NCBI GenBank assembly: GCA_016867395.1 | Contig: VGJS01000008.1 | Span: forward strand, 1-64,000 | DNA from: Candidatus Handelsmanbacteria bacterium | GTDB taxonomy: Bacteria; Latescibacterota; UBA2968; UBA8231 | DNA: 64,000 nt | Direction: 5' to 3' | Shown here: one piece after another, positions 6,979-16,026 of the stretch | Position numbering within the stretch: position 1 is the first letter of the stretch | How the letters are laid out: every line of letters starts with the position of its first letter | Position numbers and translations under genes: made by a program | Notes under the pieces: generated by a model | What the model saw: the letters and a program-made list of their open reading frames with translations, nothing else | Told to the model about the DNA's origin: nothing | Database searches by the model: none

Positions 6979-8766
6979 CTATCTGGCAAAGGGCTGGGTC
7001 CGACTCACCCCCTTGCCCTGTGCTATCCAATATTCGGCTCCGGCCTTCAGTCCCGCAAGTTCCTCGGTCTGGCCATCGGGCCAGCGGATGCTCAGGCGGT
7101 CCACCTGCGGGCGGTCGCCCAGGCCAAAGAAGAGGGCCGGGGCGCTGTGGCTCAGGTAGGAGGAGCCGCTGCGGACCAGTTGCTCCTGCTTCAGGTCGCC
7201 GGCCTCGGCCCGCACCAGGGCGCCGATGGCGTCGCGGTTGGGGGGCCCGCCCCGCAGGTGCAGGGCCACGGCCTTGCCGGTGGGCCCGTCGTTGCGCAAC
7301 AGGTAGGCCGGCCCGCCATTGGTGGTGACCAACAGATCCGGGTCGCCGTCCCCGTCGAAGTCCCCGGTGGCCAGGCCGCGGGCGACGATGGGTTGGTTGA
7401 AAAGGCCGCCGGTCTGCTGCGAGACCTCGCGGAACTGCCCCTCCCCGTCGTTCCAAAAGAGCTGGGGCGCCTGCTCGTAGGTGATCTCGCGCTGCACCAC
7501 ATTGATCTCGGGCTCGATGTGGCCGTTGGCGATCACCAGGTCCTGGTACCCGTCTAGGTCGTAGTCGAAGAAGCGCAGGCCAAACGTCAGGCTGGGCAGG
7601 GTGGGCTGCACCAAGCGGGACTTGCCGGCCCCGTCGATGAACACCCCCTCGGGGGTCTGCTGATAGAGGGAGACTGGCTCGCGGCTGAAGTTGCCGATGG
7701 CGATGGCTTGCACCCCGTCGTTCTTCACCGAGGCCACATCCACTCCCATGCCGGCCCGGGCCCGGCCCGCCTCGTCGTAGGCGATGCCGGCGGCCAGGCC
7801 CACCTCCTGGAAACGGCCCTGGCCCAGGTTGCGAAGGAGGTAGTTGGGCTGGGTGTCGTTGGTGACTACCAGGTCGATGTCGCGATCGTTGTCGAAATCG
7901 GCCAGGGCCACGCCGAGGGACTTGGCGTCGGGCAGGACTAGGCCGGCCTCCTTGGTCACCTCGGCGAAGCGGCCCTTGGCGGTGTTGCGGTACAGGCGGC
8001 AGGTGGAGCCGGGGTACTGCTGGGGGGTGGCGTAGGATTTGGTCTTGCCGTCCATGGTGGTGAAGAAGTCGGTCTCCGGGGACCAGTGGACGTAGTGGGT
8101 GACGAAGAGGTCCAGCCAGCCGTCGCCGTCCACATCCACCCAGGCAGCGGCGGTGGACCACTCGGGGTGACTGCCACCCTGGTCGTCGGTCCACTGGCTG
8201 CCCTGCACCCCGGCCTGGGCGGCGACGTCGGTGAAGCGGCCCCCGTCATTGCGCAAGAGCAGATTCGGCCCCAGGGCAGTGAGAAAGAGGTCCTGGTCGC
8301 CGTCGGCGTCATAGTCGGCTGCCGCGGCGCCCATGCCGTAGAACACAAAGTCCAGCCCGGCCTGGCGGGTGACGTCCTCGAAGCGGCCCTTGCCCAGGTT
8401 GCGGTAGAGCTTGCTGGTGGGGCGGTCGTTCGCCTTGGCGTGGCCGGGCCAGTAGGCGCTGTTAACCAGCAGGATGTCGAGGCGGTCGTCCCCGTCGAAG
8501 TCGAAGAGGGCGCAGCCGCTGCCCATGGTCTCAGGCATCCACTTCTTGCCAGAGGCCCCGGTCTGGTGGCGGAAGGAGATGCCGGCCCCGGCGGTGACGT
8601 CGGCGAAACCGACCTTGGCGGGAGTCTTCTGTTTGCCCGCGCCGGTGTAGTCGGTGCTGGGTGCCTCGGTGTAGGTGGGGGCCGGCCCCTTGGACTGGGG
8701 CGCTTCCTGGCCGCAGCCAGCCAGGAACAAAGCCAGCGCCGCGGTGGTGTATAGGAGCCACTTCAT
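6979..8766 (-). CDS. FG-GAP/VCBS-repeat lipoprotein with C-terminal ASPIC/UnbV domain
   Basis: A 595-residue secreted lipoprotein: signal and lipobox LALFLAGC (Cys18), then repeated integrin-like FG-GAP/VCBS blades with Ca-binding DxDGDxxxD loops (FDFDGDDRLDIL, YDADGDQDLF, VDVDGDGWLDLF, FDNDRDIDLV, YDLDGYQDLV, DFDGDGDPDLLV), predicting a beta-propeller. The last about 110 residues are an ASPIC/UnbV domain (AIGALVRAEAG, GSSYLSHSAPALFFGLG, LSIRWPDGQTEEL). The ATG at 8766 overlaps the stop of the cytochrome gene (ATGA). Such proteins bind partners or surfaces outside the cell. Its tight coupling to a multihaem cytochrome suggests a complex. Confidence 0.9.
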   Translation of the reverse strand: MKWLLYTTAALALFLAGCGQEAPQSKGPAPTYTEAPSTDYTGAGKQKTPAKVGFADVTAGAGISFRHQTGASGKKWMPETMGSGCALFDFDGDDRLDILLVNSAYWPGHAKANDRPTSKLYRNLGKGRFEDVTRQAGLDFVFYGMGAAAADYDADGDQDLFLTALGPNLLLRNDGGRFTDVAAQAGVQGSQWTDDQGGSHPEWSTAAAWVDVDGDGWLDLFVTHYVHWSPETDFFTTMDGKTKSYATPQQYPGSTCRLYRNTAKGRFAEVTKEAGLVLPDAKSLGVALADFDNDRDIDLVVTNDTQPNYLLRNLGQGRFQEVGLAAGIAYDEAGRARAGMGVDVASVKNDGVQAIAIGNFSREPVSLYQQTPEGVFIDGAGKSRLVQPTLPSLTFGLRFFDYDLDGYQDLVIANGHIEPEINVVQREITYEQAPQLFWNDGEGQFREVSQQTGGLFNQPIVARGLATGDFDGDGDPDLLVTTNGGPAYLLRNDGPTGKAVALHLRGGPPNRDAIGALVRAEAGDLKQEQLVRSGSSYLSHSAPALFFGLGDRPQVDRLSIRWPDGQTEELAGLKAGAEYWIAQGKGVSRTQPFAR

Positions 8767-11672
8767 GTGCCGCTCTGGCCCTCCGGCGTTAGGGGGTGGA
8801 CGTGGATGCCCTGGGTCTCGCGGTTGTCGGCCGGGTTGGCCAGCCGGTAGGTGCGGGTCATCTCCTGGGCCGATTCGTCGATCTGGAAGTACTCGTAGGC
8901 GGCCTCGGCCTGAGCTGCCTCCTCCTGCCGGCCCAGGGCCCGCAGGGAGAGCATGCGGTGGTAGTGGGCGACGCGATCCTCCTGGTCGATGGCCAGGGTC
9001 TGGTCCAGGGCCTCCAGGGCCTCGGCGAACTTGCCGTCGAGGTAGAGCACGCGGCCCAGGTTGCGCCATGCCCCCCGGTCCTCGGGGAAGAAGTGCAGCA
9101 CCCTTCGGTAGGCCAGGGCCGCCTCCGGGTAGCGGCCGTCCTCCTGCAGGGTCAGGCCCCAGACCCAGGCCGACTGGGCGTCGCCGGGAACCAGCGCCTC
9201 GCTCTGGCGCAGGTATTCGAGGGCATTTTCCAGATTCCCGTCCTGGAAGGCCGCCCTGGCCAGGTTGCGCGGCCCGTCGAGCCGTTTGGGGGCCAGGGTC
9301 GCCACCTGCTCAAAGGCTTTGAGGGCGCCCTGGGTGTCCTCCTGGAGCAGCAGGCCGATGCCGTAGTCGTTGAAGCGCATCCAGTCTTCTGGCCTGGGCG
9401 ACTCGGCTGTGGGGTCGGGGGCACCCACCGGCAGGGTCACCTCGTTCTCGGCGATGGTGCTGACGGGCAGGTCCGGAACCTTGTCGAAGTTGGCAAAAGC
9501 TCGGCGGTTGTTGTGGTAGGCGAACTCGGTGTAGGCCCGGTCGAACTTGCGCCACAGCAGCCGGGCCCTGAAGGTAACCTTGGCGCCGTGGTAGCTCTGG
9601 GGCAGGCGGAAGCTGTAGTGGGCCGCGTCCGCGGTGCCCGGACCGATGACCCGCACGTACACCGAGGTGACGATGTCCTGGGCGTTGCGCATGTGAATGG
9701 CCTGGCCGTGGCGGTCCACCATCAGGGCCTTGTAAAAGTGAGCGTCCGGGTCTACATGCCCGTCTGGGCGGACGGCCCCGCTGAGGGCCAGTTGCCGGCC
9801 CGCCTCATCGAGGGCCGAGAACTCCAGCCAGCCCTCGTTGGAGTCGTTGGTGCCGCCGGGGAACGTGTGGCCCACCCCCTTGTTGCGCACCACCACCTCC
9901 AGCTGCACCTCCTCTCCGGGGCTGAGGGAGGGCCGGGTGCGGTCGAGGGCATAGACCGTCTCCCCCGAGGCGCGGCGCAGGGCAAAGACATCCACCCGCA
10001 GTTTTTCGTCCTGCAGGAACGCTTCGGTCAGGCGGATGGTGGTGGTGTCGCCCCGCAGGAAGGGCAGGGCGGTGTTGACGGCCAGGAAGCGGTGGGAGCG
10101 CACGAAGCCGTCCTTGGCCGACACGTCCCCCTCTACCGCCTTCTCGGAGGGCATGTGGCACTCCTGGCAGATCTTCTTGGCGGGGGGCAGGTAGAAGGTG
10201 CGCGAGGCGTTGTGGGCCACCCCGCTGTCGTGCCAGTTGTCGTACTCGTTCTGGCCCCGCACCCAGCGATACCCGTTGAGGCGGGTGTCCAGGCTGACCT
10301 TGTGGCAGGTGCCGCAGAACTCCGAGGTGCGGAAGAAAGGCTTGAGCATCTGGCGCTTGTGGACCAGGGGCCGAGCCTTGAGCGCCACGTCGTGGAGCAT
10401 GGCCCCCACCCCAGCCTGAGCCTGGGGGAAGAGGTAGGGGTCCTCCTGCTCGTCGGCGATGTTGTAGTTGCCGTTGCCGGTGCGGTTGTGGATCTGGTCG
10501 ATGGCGTGGCAGGCCAGGCAGGTGAGGCCGGCCTGGGCCTGGGGGGAATTGCGGTCGAAGTCCTCGGTCATCTGGCCGGCCAGCATCACCGCCGGGTCGT
10601 GGCAGCCCGAGCACCACTTGGATTTTACCTTGGCCTCCTTGCCCGCCAGTTCCGGGTAATGGCCCAGATGCGCTGCCACCTCGGGGTTGCCGTGGTTGGA
10701 GTTGCTGCGCATGTGGGTGATGGTGGCCTCGTAGAAGGGGTTGTTGAAGGAGGCGAAGCGGTGCGCCGAGCGCGACCACTGCTCGGTGATAGCGGCGTGA
10801 CAGCGGGCGCAGGTCTCGGCGCCGATCTTCTCGGTGGCCACGAAGCCGTAGCGCTCGATGTCGCGCTGGAGCTTTTCGGGCAGGGACAAATCGCCGCGGG
10901 TGATGATGCGCGAGGGCAGGAAGGCGCCGGTGGTGGTGGTGGTGGCCGCCGGGAAGAAGGGGCTCTGAAAGGGCACGTAGTTGGCCGGCACAAAGCCGTA
11001 GGTGGCCCGGGCCTGCTCGTCGGTCTGGCGTTGCTTGGAACCCGGTCCCAGGTTGGTGCCCTCGGCAAAGGCTTTCTCCGCGGCCTGGGTGTACTGCTCG
11101 CGGTCGTAGGTGAGGCCGTGCAGGGCCACGGCCAGCAGGGTGAGGGCGGCGATGGCGGCCGGCACCCGGCGGTAGCTGTGGGCCGAAGGCTTCCACAGGG
11201 AGACCCGGCGGTGCAGCAGGTAGAAGAGGGGAAGGAGCAGGGCGGCGCCCACATGGCTCCAGAAGGCCCAAGCGTTCTCGCGGCTGTTGGCCGCGGTGAG
11301 GATGAAGAGGCCCGTGACTCCCAGCACCAGGCCCAGGCCCAGGGTCAGGATGCCAGTGTAGATGGCCTGGGTCTTGTTGCGGCGCCACACCGCCGGCAGG
11401 TGCCAGATCACGAAACCCACCGCCACCACCAAGAGCACCAGGCCCACCCCGGTGTGGGAGAGGACCATGGCCTGGTAGAACTTGGGCAGGGAGGTGTCGG
11501 TGACGGCGAAATACCCCACCCGCATCAGGTCCGCCAGGCGGTTGATGAGCAGGTAGAGGGTGTCGGCCAACATGAAGACGCTCAGGCCGATGACCACCAG
11601 CAGCAGGCGCTTCTGGGTCGGGCTGAGCCGGCTGGGGCTCTGCGGGCTGTCCTTCTTTTCGTCGACGCTCAT
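8763..11672 (-). CDS. Membrane-anchored penta-haem cytochrome c with C-terminal TPR repeats
   Basis: A 969-residue protein. Residues 23-185 hold about five transmembrane segments. An extracytoplasmic part then carries five CxxCH haem sites: CARCH (288), CSGCH (354), CLACH (385), CGTCH (453) and CQECH (502). A beta-rich region includes VEVVVRNKGVGHTFPGGTND (about 590), a motif seen in multihaem cytochromes. The last 230 residues form TPR repeats (KRLDGPRNLARAAFQDG, YPEAALAYRRVLHFFPED, KFAEALEALDQTLAID). It probably relays electrons across the periplasm. The stop overlaps the UnbV lipoprotein start, and the FGE-like gene is 25 bases upstream. Confidence 0.88.
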   Translation of the reverse strand: MSVDEKKDSPQSPSRLSPTQKRLLLVVIGLSVFMLADTLYLLINRLADLMRVGYFAVTDTSLPKFYQAMVLSHTGVGLVLLVVAVGFVIWHLPAVWRRNKTQAIYTGILTLGLGLVLGVTGLFILTAANSRENAWAFWSHVGAALLLPLFYLLHRRVSLWKPSAHSYRRVPAAIAALTLLAVALHGLTYDREQYTQAAEKAFAEGTNLGPGSKQRQTDEQARATYGFVPANYVPFQSPFFPAATTTTTGAFLPSRIITRGDLSLPEKLQRDIERYGFVATEKIGAETCARCHAAITEQWSRSAHRFASFNNPFYEATITHMRSNSNHGNPEVAAHLGHYPELAGKEAKVKSKWCSGCHDPAVMLAGQMTEDFDRNSPQAQAGLTCLACHAIDQIHNRTGNGNYNIADEQEDPYLFPQAQAGVGAMLHDVALKARPLVHKRQMLKPFFRTSEFCGTCHKVSLDTRLNGYRWVRGQNEYDNWHDSGVAHNASRTFYLPPAKKICQECHMPSEKAVEGDVSAKDGFVRSHRFLAVNTALPFLRGDTTTIRLTEAFLQDEKLRVDVFALRRASGETVYALDRTRPSLSPGEEVQLEVVVRNKGVGHTFPGGTNDSNEGWLEFSALDEAGRQLALSGAVRPDGHVDPDAHFYKALMVDRHGQAIHMRNAQDIVTSVYVRVIGPGTADAAHYSFRLPQSYHGAKVTFRARLLWRKFDRAYTEFAYHNNRRAFANFDKVPDLPVSTIAENEVTLPVGAPDPTAESPRPEDWMRFNDYGIGLLLQEDTQGALKAFEQVATLAPKRLDGPRNLARAAFQDGNLENALEYLRQSEALVPGDAQSAWVWGLTLQEDGRYPEAALAYRRVLHFFPEDRGAWRNLGRVLYLDGKFAEALEALDQTLAIDQEDRVAHYHRMLSLRALGRQEEAAQAEAAYEYFQIDESAQEMTRTYRLANPADNRETQGIHVHPLTPEGQSGT

Positions 11673-11697
11673 GATCGGGCTCCTCGGCGGGAGGGCG

Positions 11698-12552
11698 TCA
11701 GCGCGTGCCGGCCTTCACCCCGCCCCACGTGTTTTCCTCAACCGCGGTGAACACCGCCCCTTCGCGCCAGAGGCGGAAGCCGGCCCCCCCTTCCTGGTAC
11801 CAGGGGTGCCCGGCGTCGCGCGAGGCCGAGCGCTGGGCTTTGGCCGGGGCGATGAAGATCCCGCCCCGGGTGACCCGGTAGACCCCCTCCAGGTTACCCT
11901 GCGGGTCGATAAAGCCGCCGGCGGTCTCGTAGTCGCCGTACCAGTCCTGCACCCACTCCCACGCGTTGCCGTGCATGTCGTAGAAGCCCCAGTTATTAGG
12001 CAGCTTCAGGCCCACCTCGTGGCACCAGGGCTCAAAAGGCCAGGTGTTGTTGTGGGACCAGGCGTAATCGACAATCGCGCTGTCCTGGACGCCAAAGGAC
12101 CAGGGGGTGATGGTGCCGGCCCGGCAGGCATACTCCCACTCGGCCTCGGTGGGCAGGCGGTAGTTCTGGATGCTCTTGGCCTCGTTCAGTTTGGCGATGA
12201 ATTCCTGGGAGTTGTCCCAGGACAGGTAGGTGGCCGGGGCCCTGGGGTGCTCGATGATGTAACTCAGGCCGGCCCAGGGCCGGGTGCCCATGACGCTTTC
12301 CCACTGCTCCTGGGTAAGCTCGTACTTGCCCAGGTATCCGCCCTGGGTGATGGTCACCTGCCGCTGGGGCCCTTCGAATTTCTGCGGATTGGCCTCTGCC
12401 AGCGGGGCGCCCATGGTAAAGGTGCCGGGCGGGACCCAGATCATCTCCAGGCCGACACCGCCGGGCAGTTCGATGGTGATCTCTTGTTGCTGGGCTGCTG
12501 CCAGACCGAGGGCTAGCAGGACAAGCAGCAGGGCGCTTCTCGTCGCATTCAT
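11698..12552 (-). CDS. Formylglycine-generating-enzyme-like (SUMF1/FGE-sulfatase fold) secreted protein
   Basis: A 284-residue protein with a signal peptide (SALLLVLLALGLAAAQ) and the FGE-sulfatase fold: MIWVPPGTFTMGA (about 38-50), YELTQEQWESVMG, YRLPTEAEWEYACRAG, GFYDMHGNAWEWVQDWYG, YRVTRGGIF and AGFRLWRE. In catalytic FGE the segment after RGGSW carries the redox Cys in CRSAxR. Here it reads AQRSASR, so the Cys is Gln and sulfatase-maturating activity is unlikely. Such degenerate members often act as structural or binding proteins. It lies between a barrel gene and the penta-haem cytochrome and probably belongs to the same export or electron-transfer unit. Confidence 0.88.
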   Translation of the reverse strand: MNATRSALLLVLLALGLAAAQQQEITIELPGGVGLEMIWVPPGTFTMGAPLAEANPQKFEGPQRQVTITQGGYLGKYELTQEQWESVMGTRPWAGLSYIIEHPRAPATYLSWDNSQEFIAKLNEAKSIQNYRLPTEAEWEYACRAGTITPWSFGVQDSAIVDYAWSHNNTWPFEPWCHEVGLKLPNNWGFYDMHGNAWEWVQDWYGDYETAGGFIDPQGNLEGVYRVTRGGIFIAPAKAQRSASRDAGHPWYQEGGAGFRLWREGAVFTAVEENTWGGVKAGTR

Positions 12553-12660
12553 CGGCTTTGCTCCTGAGAAAAAAAGCGGCCCTAAATGTACAAAAGATCA
12601 ACTGCGGATTCCAGGCAGGACCCGCAGTTGGGACGGAGCCAAGGCCGGCGGTGCAGGGCG

Positions 12661-13656
12661 CTAGAGATTCCGCCTCAGACCCACGAAAGGCTCCTTGTAC
12701 TTGCGCGCCCCTCGGCCCCATAGCCACTGGTTGTACCCGGCCTCGAGCACCCACTTGTCGATGGGCCACAGTAGCGAGAGCCCACCCCTGAACATGCTGG
12801 CGTCGTTGAAGTCGTAGGCAAAGTTGGCGGGAAAATTGAAGCGGTCTTGGGGATCGGAGGGCGAGTTGTTGCCCGCGCTCTTGACGAGGTTCAGGCCGAG
12901 CTTGAGGCGCGGGCTGTGGGACTTCACCCTGAAGGAATACCCCAACTCGAAGTTCACCGGGATATCGTCGGCCGGGCCGCCCTGGCGGAAGTCGTACCCC
13001 GCCTCCAGGCTCATCCAGCCGGGAAAAGTGCGGAAGGAGTGGCTCACCGAGTAGAGGAGGGCCAGGTCGTTGCGGTTGAGTCCCCGCCACTCGGGGTTGT
13101 TCATCACGAAGGAAACGGTATCGGCGACCACCTGGCCTTCCTCCAACCTGGCCAGGGTGGCGGCGTCGCGCTTGACGCTGTAGAGATGGCGGGCGTAGGG
13201 CCCCTGCTGGTCGTAAAGGAAGGGGGTGCGCCAGGAAACCCGCAGGGCCTGGGGCCAGGCTCCTTCCCTGACCTGGAATTTGAGGCCCACCCAGGCGTCG
13301 CTGAAGCCGAAGTTCTTCTCCAGATCATCCGGGCGATATCCCTCGAAGCCCCACAGGTAGGTGAAGAGGAAGGTGCCGGAAAGGCGCCGGCGCAGGCCCA
13401 CCTCGCCGGAGAGCAGGCCGTAGCGGAAGTCGTGGTAGTGGGTGGGGGTGGTGGGATCGGTGGCCACCTGATGGCGGACCAGGTCCCTGCCCGCGGCGTC
13501 CCAGACGGTGTCGGCGGTCTTGCGGCTGAACCCTAGCTGGATACTGCCCTTGCCCGGCTCGGGAATCCAGGCGCCGCCGGCCCAGACCTGGGTGGCGGTC
13601 AGGAGCAGGCTCCCGGCCACGGCTCTTCTGATCACCATCTTGCTCCAAAGGGGCAT
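12661..13656 (-). CDS. Outer-membrane beta-barrel protein
   Basis: A 331-residue protein with a signal peptide (MVIRRAVAGSLLLTATQVWAGGAW) and a body of alternating amphipathic strands rich in Tyr, Trp and Gly. It ends EPFVGLRRNL. Mature-start features (AWIPEPGKGSIQLGFSRKTAD) resemble barrels annotated as phenol-degradation or transporter-type outer-membrane proteins. AAGGAG stands upstream of the ATG at 13656. It heads the minus-strand run of FGE-like protein, cytochrome and UnbV lipoprotein, separated by about 108 bases. Function not known; possibly a porin-like conduit for that system. Confidence 0.78.
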   Translation of the reverse strand: MPLWSKMVIRRAVAGSLLLTATQVWAGGAWIPEPGKGSIQLGFSRKTADTVWDAAGRDLVRHQVATDPTTPTHYHDFRYGLLSGEVGLRRRLSGTFLFTYLWGFEGYRPDDLEKNFGFSDAWVGLKFQVREGAWPQALRVSWRTPFLYDQQGPYARHLYSVKRDAATLARLEEGQVVADTVSFVMNNPEWRGLNRNDLALLYSVSHSFRTFPGWMSLEAGYDFRQGGPADDIPVNFELGYSFRVKSHSPRLKLGLNLVKSAGNNSPSDPQDRFNFPANFAYDFNDASMFRGGLSLLWPIDKWVLEAGYNQWLWGRGARKYKEPFVGLRRNL

Positions 13657-13944
13657 CGGCCATCTCCTTAAACATGGCTTTCAGGTGAATGCCGGAGATT
13701 TAGCAAAGGGTGCACCAGCCGGGGAGAAAGAGAGATCTTTAGGAGATAAGGCTATTTAAAACATATAAAAGGGGGTGTTCTGGGCGCAGTGGACACAAGA
13801 ATCCGGGAAAGGGTCATAATGGCCCGTCGAATCGCCGTCGCACGAGACAAGATATTGTTTTTAGTCTTACTTAAGAAGGAGCGAGGAGGTGAAGTGGGTT
13901 TGGGCCGCCATGGCCCAGGGAAGGCCCAAGCCCAGTCTCTGCCC

Positions 13945-14844
13945 CTACTCCATTCGCCTTGTCAGGCCCACCACCCATTGCCGGCCAGCCGGGAAATTGC
14001 GGCCGCGCAGCGATTGGCGGAAGGCAAGCTCCAGATCCGCGTGTGGCAAGACATGCAGAACAAGGGTGGGGGCGAAGTAGGCAATCCGTTTTTGGAGCGA
14101 AGGGTTGGGGAAGCCAAAGGTAGTGCCTGTTTCTGCACTCAAGAGTTCGAGTTTGCCAGCCAGCGAGACCTTTTTGATCAGTTGCCCGCCCAACTCGGCG
14201 TTGAGCAGCCATTCATCCCCTGGGTCCTGCGCCAGCTTGTGGTTCTCCTGGCGCACCCGGTAGCCGGCGTCGAGGGCTGCGTACAAAGGCAAAGGCCAGA
14301 AGGAACAGCCAAGCTGAAGGATCAGGTCGAGATCCTACTGTCCCTCGCTCACCGATATCAACCCGTCCTCATTGCGGAATTTCCAGGTGGGTGCCTTGGC
14401 GGCAAGTTTGAGGGTGAGGACGGCCGGCGCTTGGATCAGCCGCCATTTCAACCACAAGCGCAGATCCCATAACCCAGCCTCTTCCGGTGGGTCTGGGCGG
14501 GTGTCGTCGGCAAGCCGTTGGTCGAAGTAGGGTAACTGGGCTCCTGCTTCCAGTTGATCGACAATCCCGTAGGCGCCCTCAGCAAAGAGGGCTCTTGAAG
14601 AGTACCGCCCGCCAAAGCGATAGGGCCGGCGCGCTCCCGCCGGATAGCGGGTGCCGCCGGCGAGCTCGGGGTTGGCGAGGTACCATTCGCTGGTGTGTTG
14701 CTGGATATAGGTGATCTTGCCCCAGTGCCTGCCCGCGGGCAAGGTCCAGGCCCCGGCGGGCAGCTGGGAGGGCAGGCCCCGTACCCCTATCCAGCCAAAC
14801 GCGAAAATCGCCAACCTGGAAAGTGGAGTGCCTGCGGATCTCAT
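13945..14844 (-). pseudogene. Outer-membrane barrel gene with an in-frame TAG
   Basis: The frame from an ATG at 14844 gives a signal-like N-terminus and barrel strands (AGAWTLPAGRHWGKITYIQQ, FGGRYSSRALFAEGAYGI, LKWRLIQAPAVLTLKLAAKAP), then meets TAG at 14335-14337 after ISVSEGQ. It continues unbroken with DLDLILQLGCSFWPLPLYAALDAGYRVR to a TAG at 13945. In comparable barrels the residue after EGQ is usually Trp, so TGG to TAG is the simplest explanation. Without the stop the product would be about 300 residues, close to the intact barrel next door. The frame is otherwise undamaged. Confidence 0.7.
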
Positions 14845-14988
14845 CGTATCATAGGGTAGCTGAAAGACGAATCGCGACACCGTGAATTATTACCCTTTCC
14901 CTCCGGGTATCCTGGTAATTTTTCACGGAAAGGGCGGGGTAAAAATATGTAATTTGGAGAACACATAGAGGGAGGGTATAAGACAACA

Positions 14989-15957
14989 ATGGCACTACAG
15001 CTGAATGCGGGAGATCCGCTTGACGAGGAATTCCCCAAAGGCCCAAAGGTGGGAGAACAGGTACCCCAGTTCGCCTTGCCGGACCAGTTTGGCAACACCG
15101 TCCCTTACCAGCCCGACGGGCGGCGCAAAGCCCTGATACTCTTCCATAGGAGCGCCTCCTGGTGAGGCTCCTGCAAGACGCAGTTGGTCGAACTGCAGCG
15201 CAGCCTGACAAGTTTCGCGCAGCACGGTATCTGGATCTGTGCGATCAGCTACGACCCAGTGGAGGTGCTGGGGAAGTTCGCGGAGAAGTACGCCATCACC
15301 TACCCCCTGCTCTCCGACGTGGACAGCGCCACCATCCGCCGTTTCGGGATACTCAACACCCATATCCCCCCGGACCATCCCTGGCATGGAGTGCCCTTTT
15401 CGGGCACCTTCATGGCCGACGAAAAGGGCAGGGTCATTGAAAAGTCCTTCTACGCAGACCACGCAGTCCGCTATTCGGTGGACCGGATGCTCCAGGAGGT
15501 GTTCCAGGTGCGGGACGCCAAGCGAGGGGTGGTCCAGACCTCCAATACGGATTCCCTCAAAGCGACGGCCTACCTGTCCGCGCCCACCATCCGGCCAGGG
15601 CAGGTGCTCACCTTTACGGTGGAGATCGAACTCAAGTTAGGTCGCCATCTGCACGCCCAGCCCCTTCCGGAAGGCTATATCCCCACGGCCCTGCGCTTCG
15701 AAGAAATGGAAGGCGTGTACTTTGGCGAGGTGGTCTACCCGTAGCCCAAACTCCACCGCCTGGAAGCCCTTGGCGAGACCCTGCAGGTGTACGGAGACCG
15801 GGTTATCCTCAAAGTCACCGTCCGCAGCAGCCGGAAGGAGGATTTCGCGGTGCGGGCAACCTTGGAGTACCAGTCCTGTGACAACCAGGCCTGCTATCTT
15901 CCAGATCGAATTGAGTTCGAGATCCCCCTCCAGGCCCTGGACAATGTGTGGGACTGA
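14989..15957 (+). CDS. Redoxin (AhpC/TSA-like) + DsbD-alpha-like protein, candidate selenoprotein with U-x-x-C
   Basis: Opening at an ATG at 14989, residues 1-58 form a redoxin N-terminus (VPQFALPDQFGNTVPY, ALILFHRSASW). An in-frame TGA (15163-15165, codon 59) follows, then GSCKTQLVELQRSL. Relatives read DWCPYCKTQLVELQ, so the TGA occupies the first Cys of the CxxC site and would give U-G-S-C. Coding continues through a thioredoxin fold (YDPVEVLGKFAEKY, FRAPSWP-equivalent FSGTFMADEKGRVI) and a DsbD-alpha-like domain ending YQSCDNQACYLP. A hairpin follows the TGA at SECIS-like distance. A second in-frame codon, TAG at 15742-15744, interrupts the start of the last domain (VVYP/PKLHRLEA). The gene could therefore also be a decaying Cys homologue. 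Confidence 0.6.
15180..15196 (+). promoter_or_regulatory. Candidate bacterial SECIS hairpin
   Basis: Six perfect base pairs (GCAGTT with AACTGC) enclose a five-base loop GGTCG. The stem starts 14 bases after the TGA at 15163-15165, and the loop begins at base 21. Bacterial SECIS elements place a small stem with G (often GGU) at the start of the loop about 16-37 bases downstream of UGA, so spacing and loop fit. An outer pairing CTGC/GCAG (15171-15174 with 15200-15203) is possible. Caution: the same bases encode the conserved TQLVELQ, so the palindrome may be coincidental. Confidence 0.45.
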
Positions 15958-16026
15958 GAAAGGGAGGGTCTGGACAGTAAGGGTACTCCTCCATCGTGGC
16001 GCATTGGGCCGGGGCTTCACAGGGCG

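Noticed and set aside
8796..11750. Very long plus-strand open frame (about 984 codons) opposite the cytochrome gene
   Set aside because: It is the antisense shadow of the penta-haem cytochrome in GC-rich DNA; its translation is repetitive Gly/His/Gln-rich sequence without any domain. The same applies to 26406-27899 and 28155-30071.
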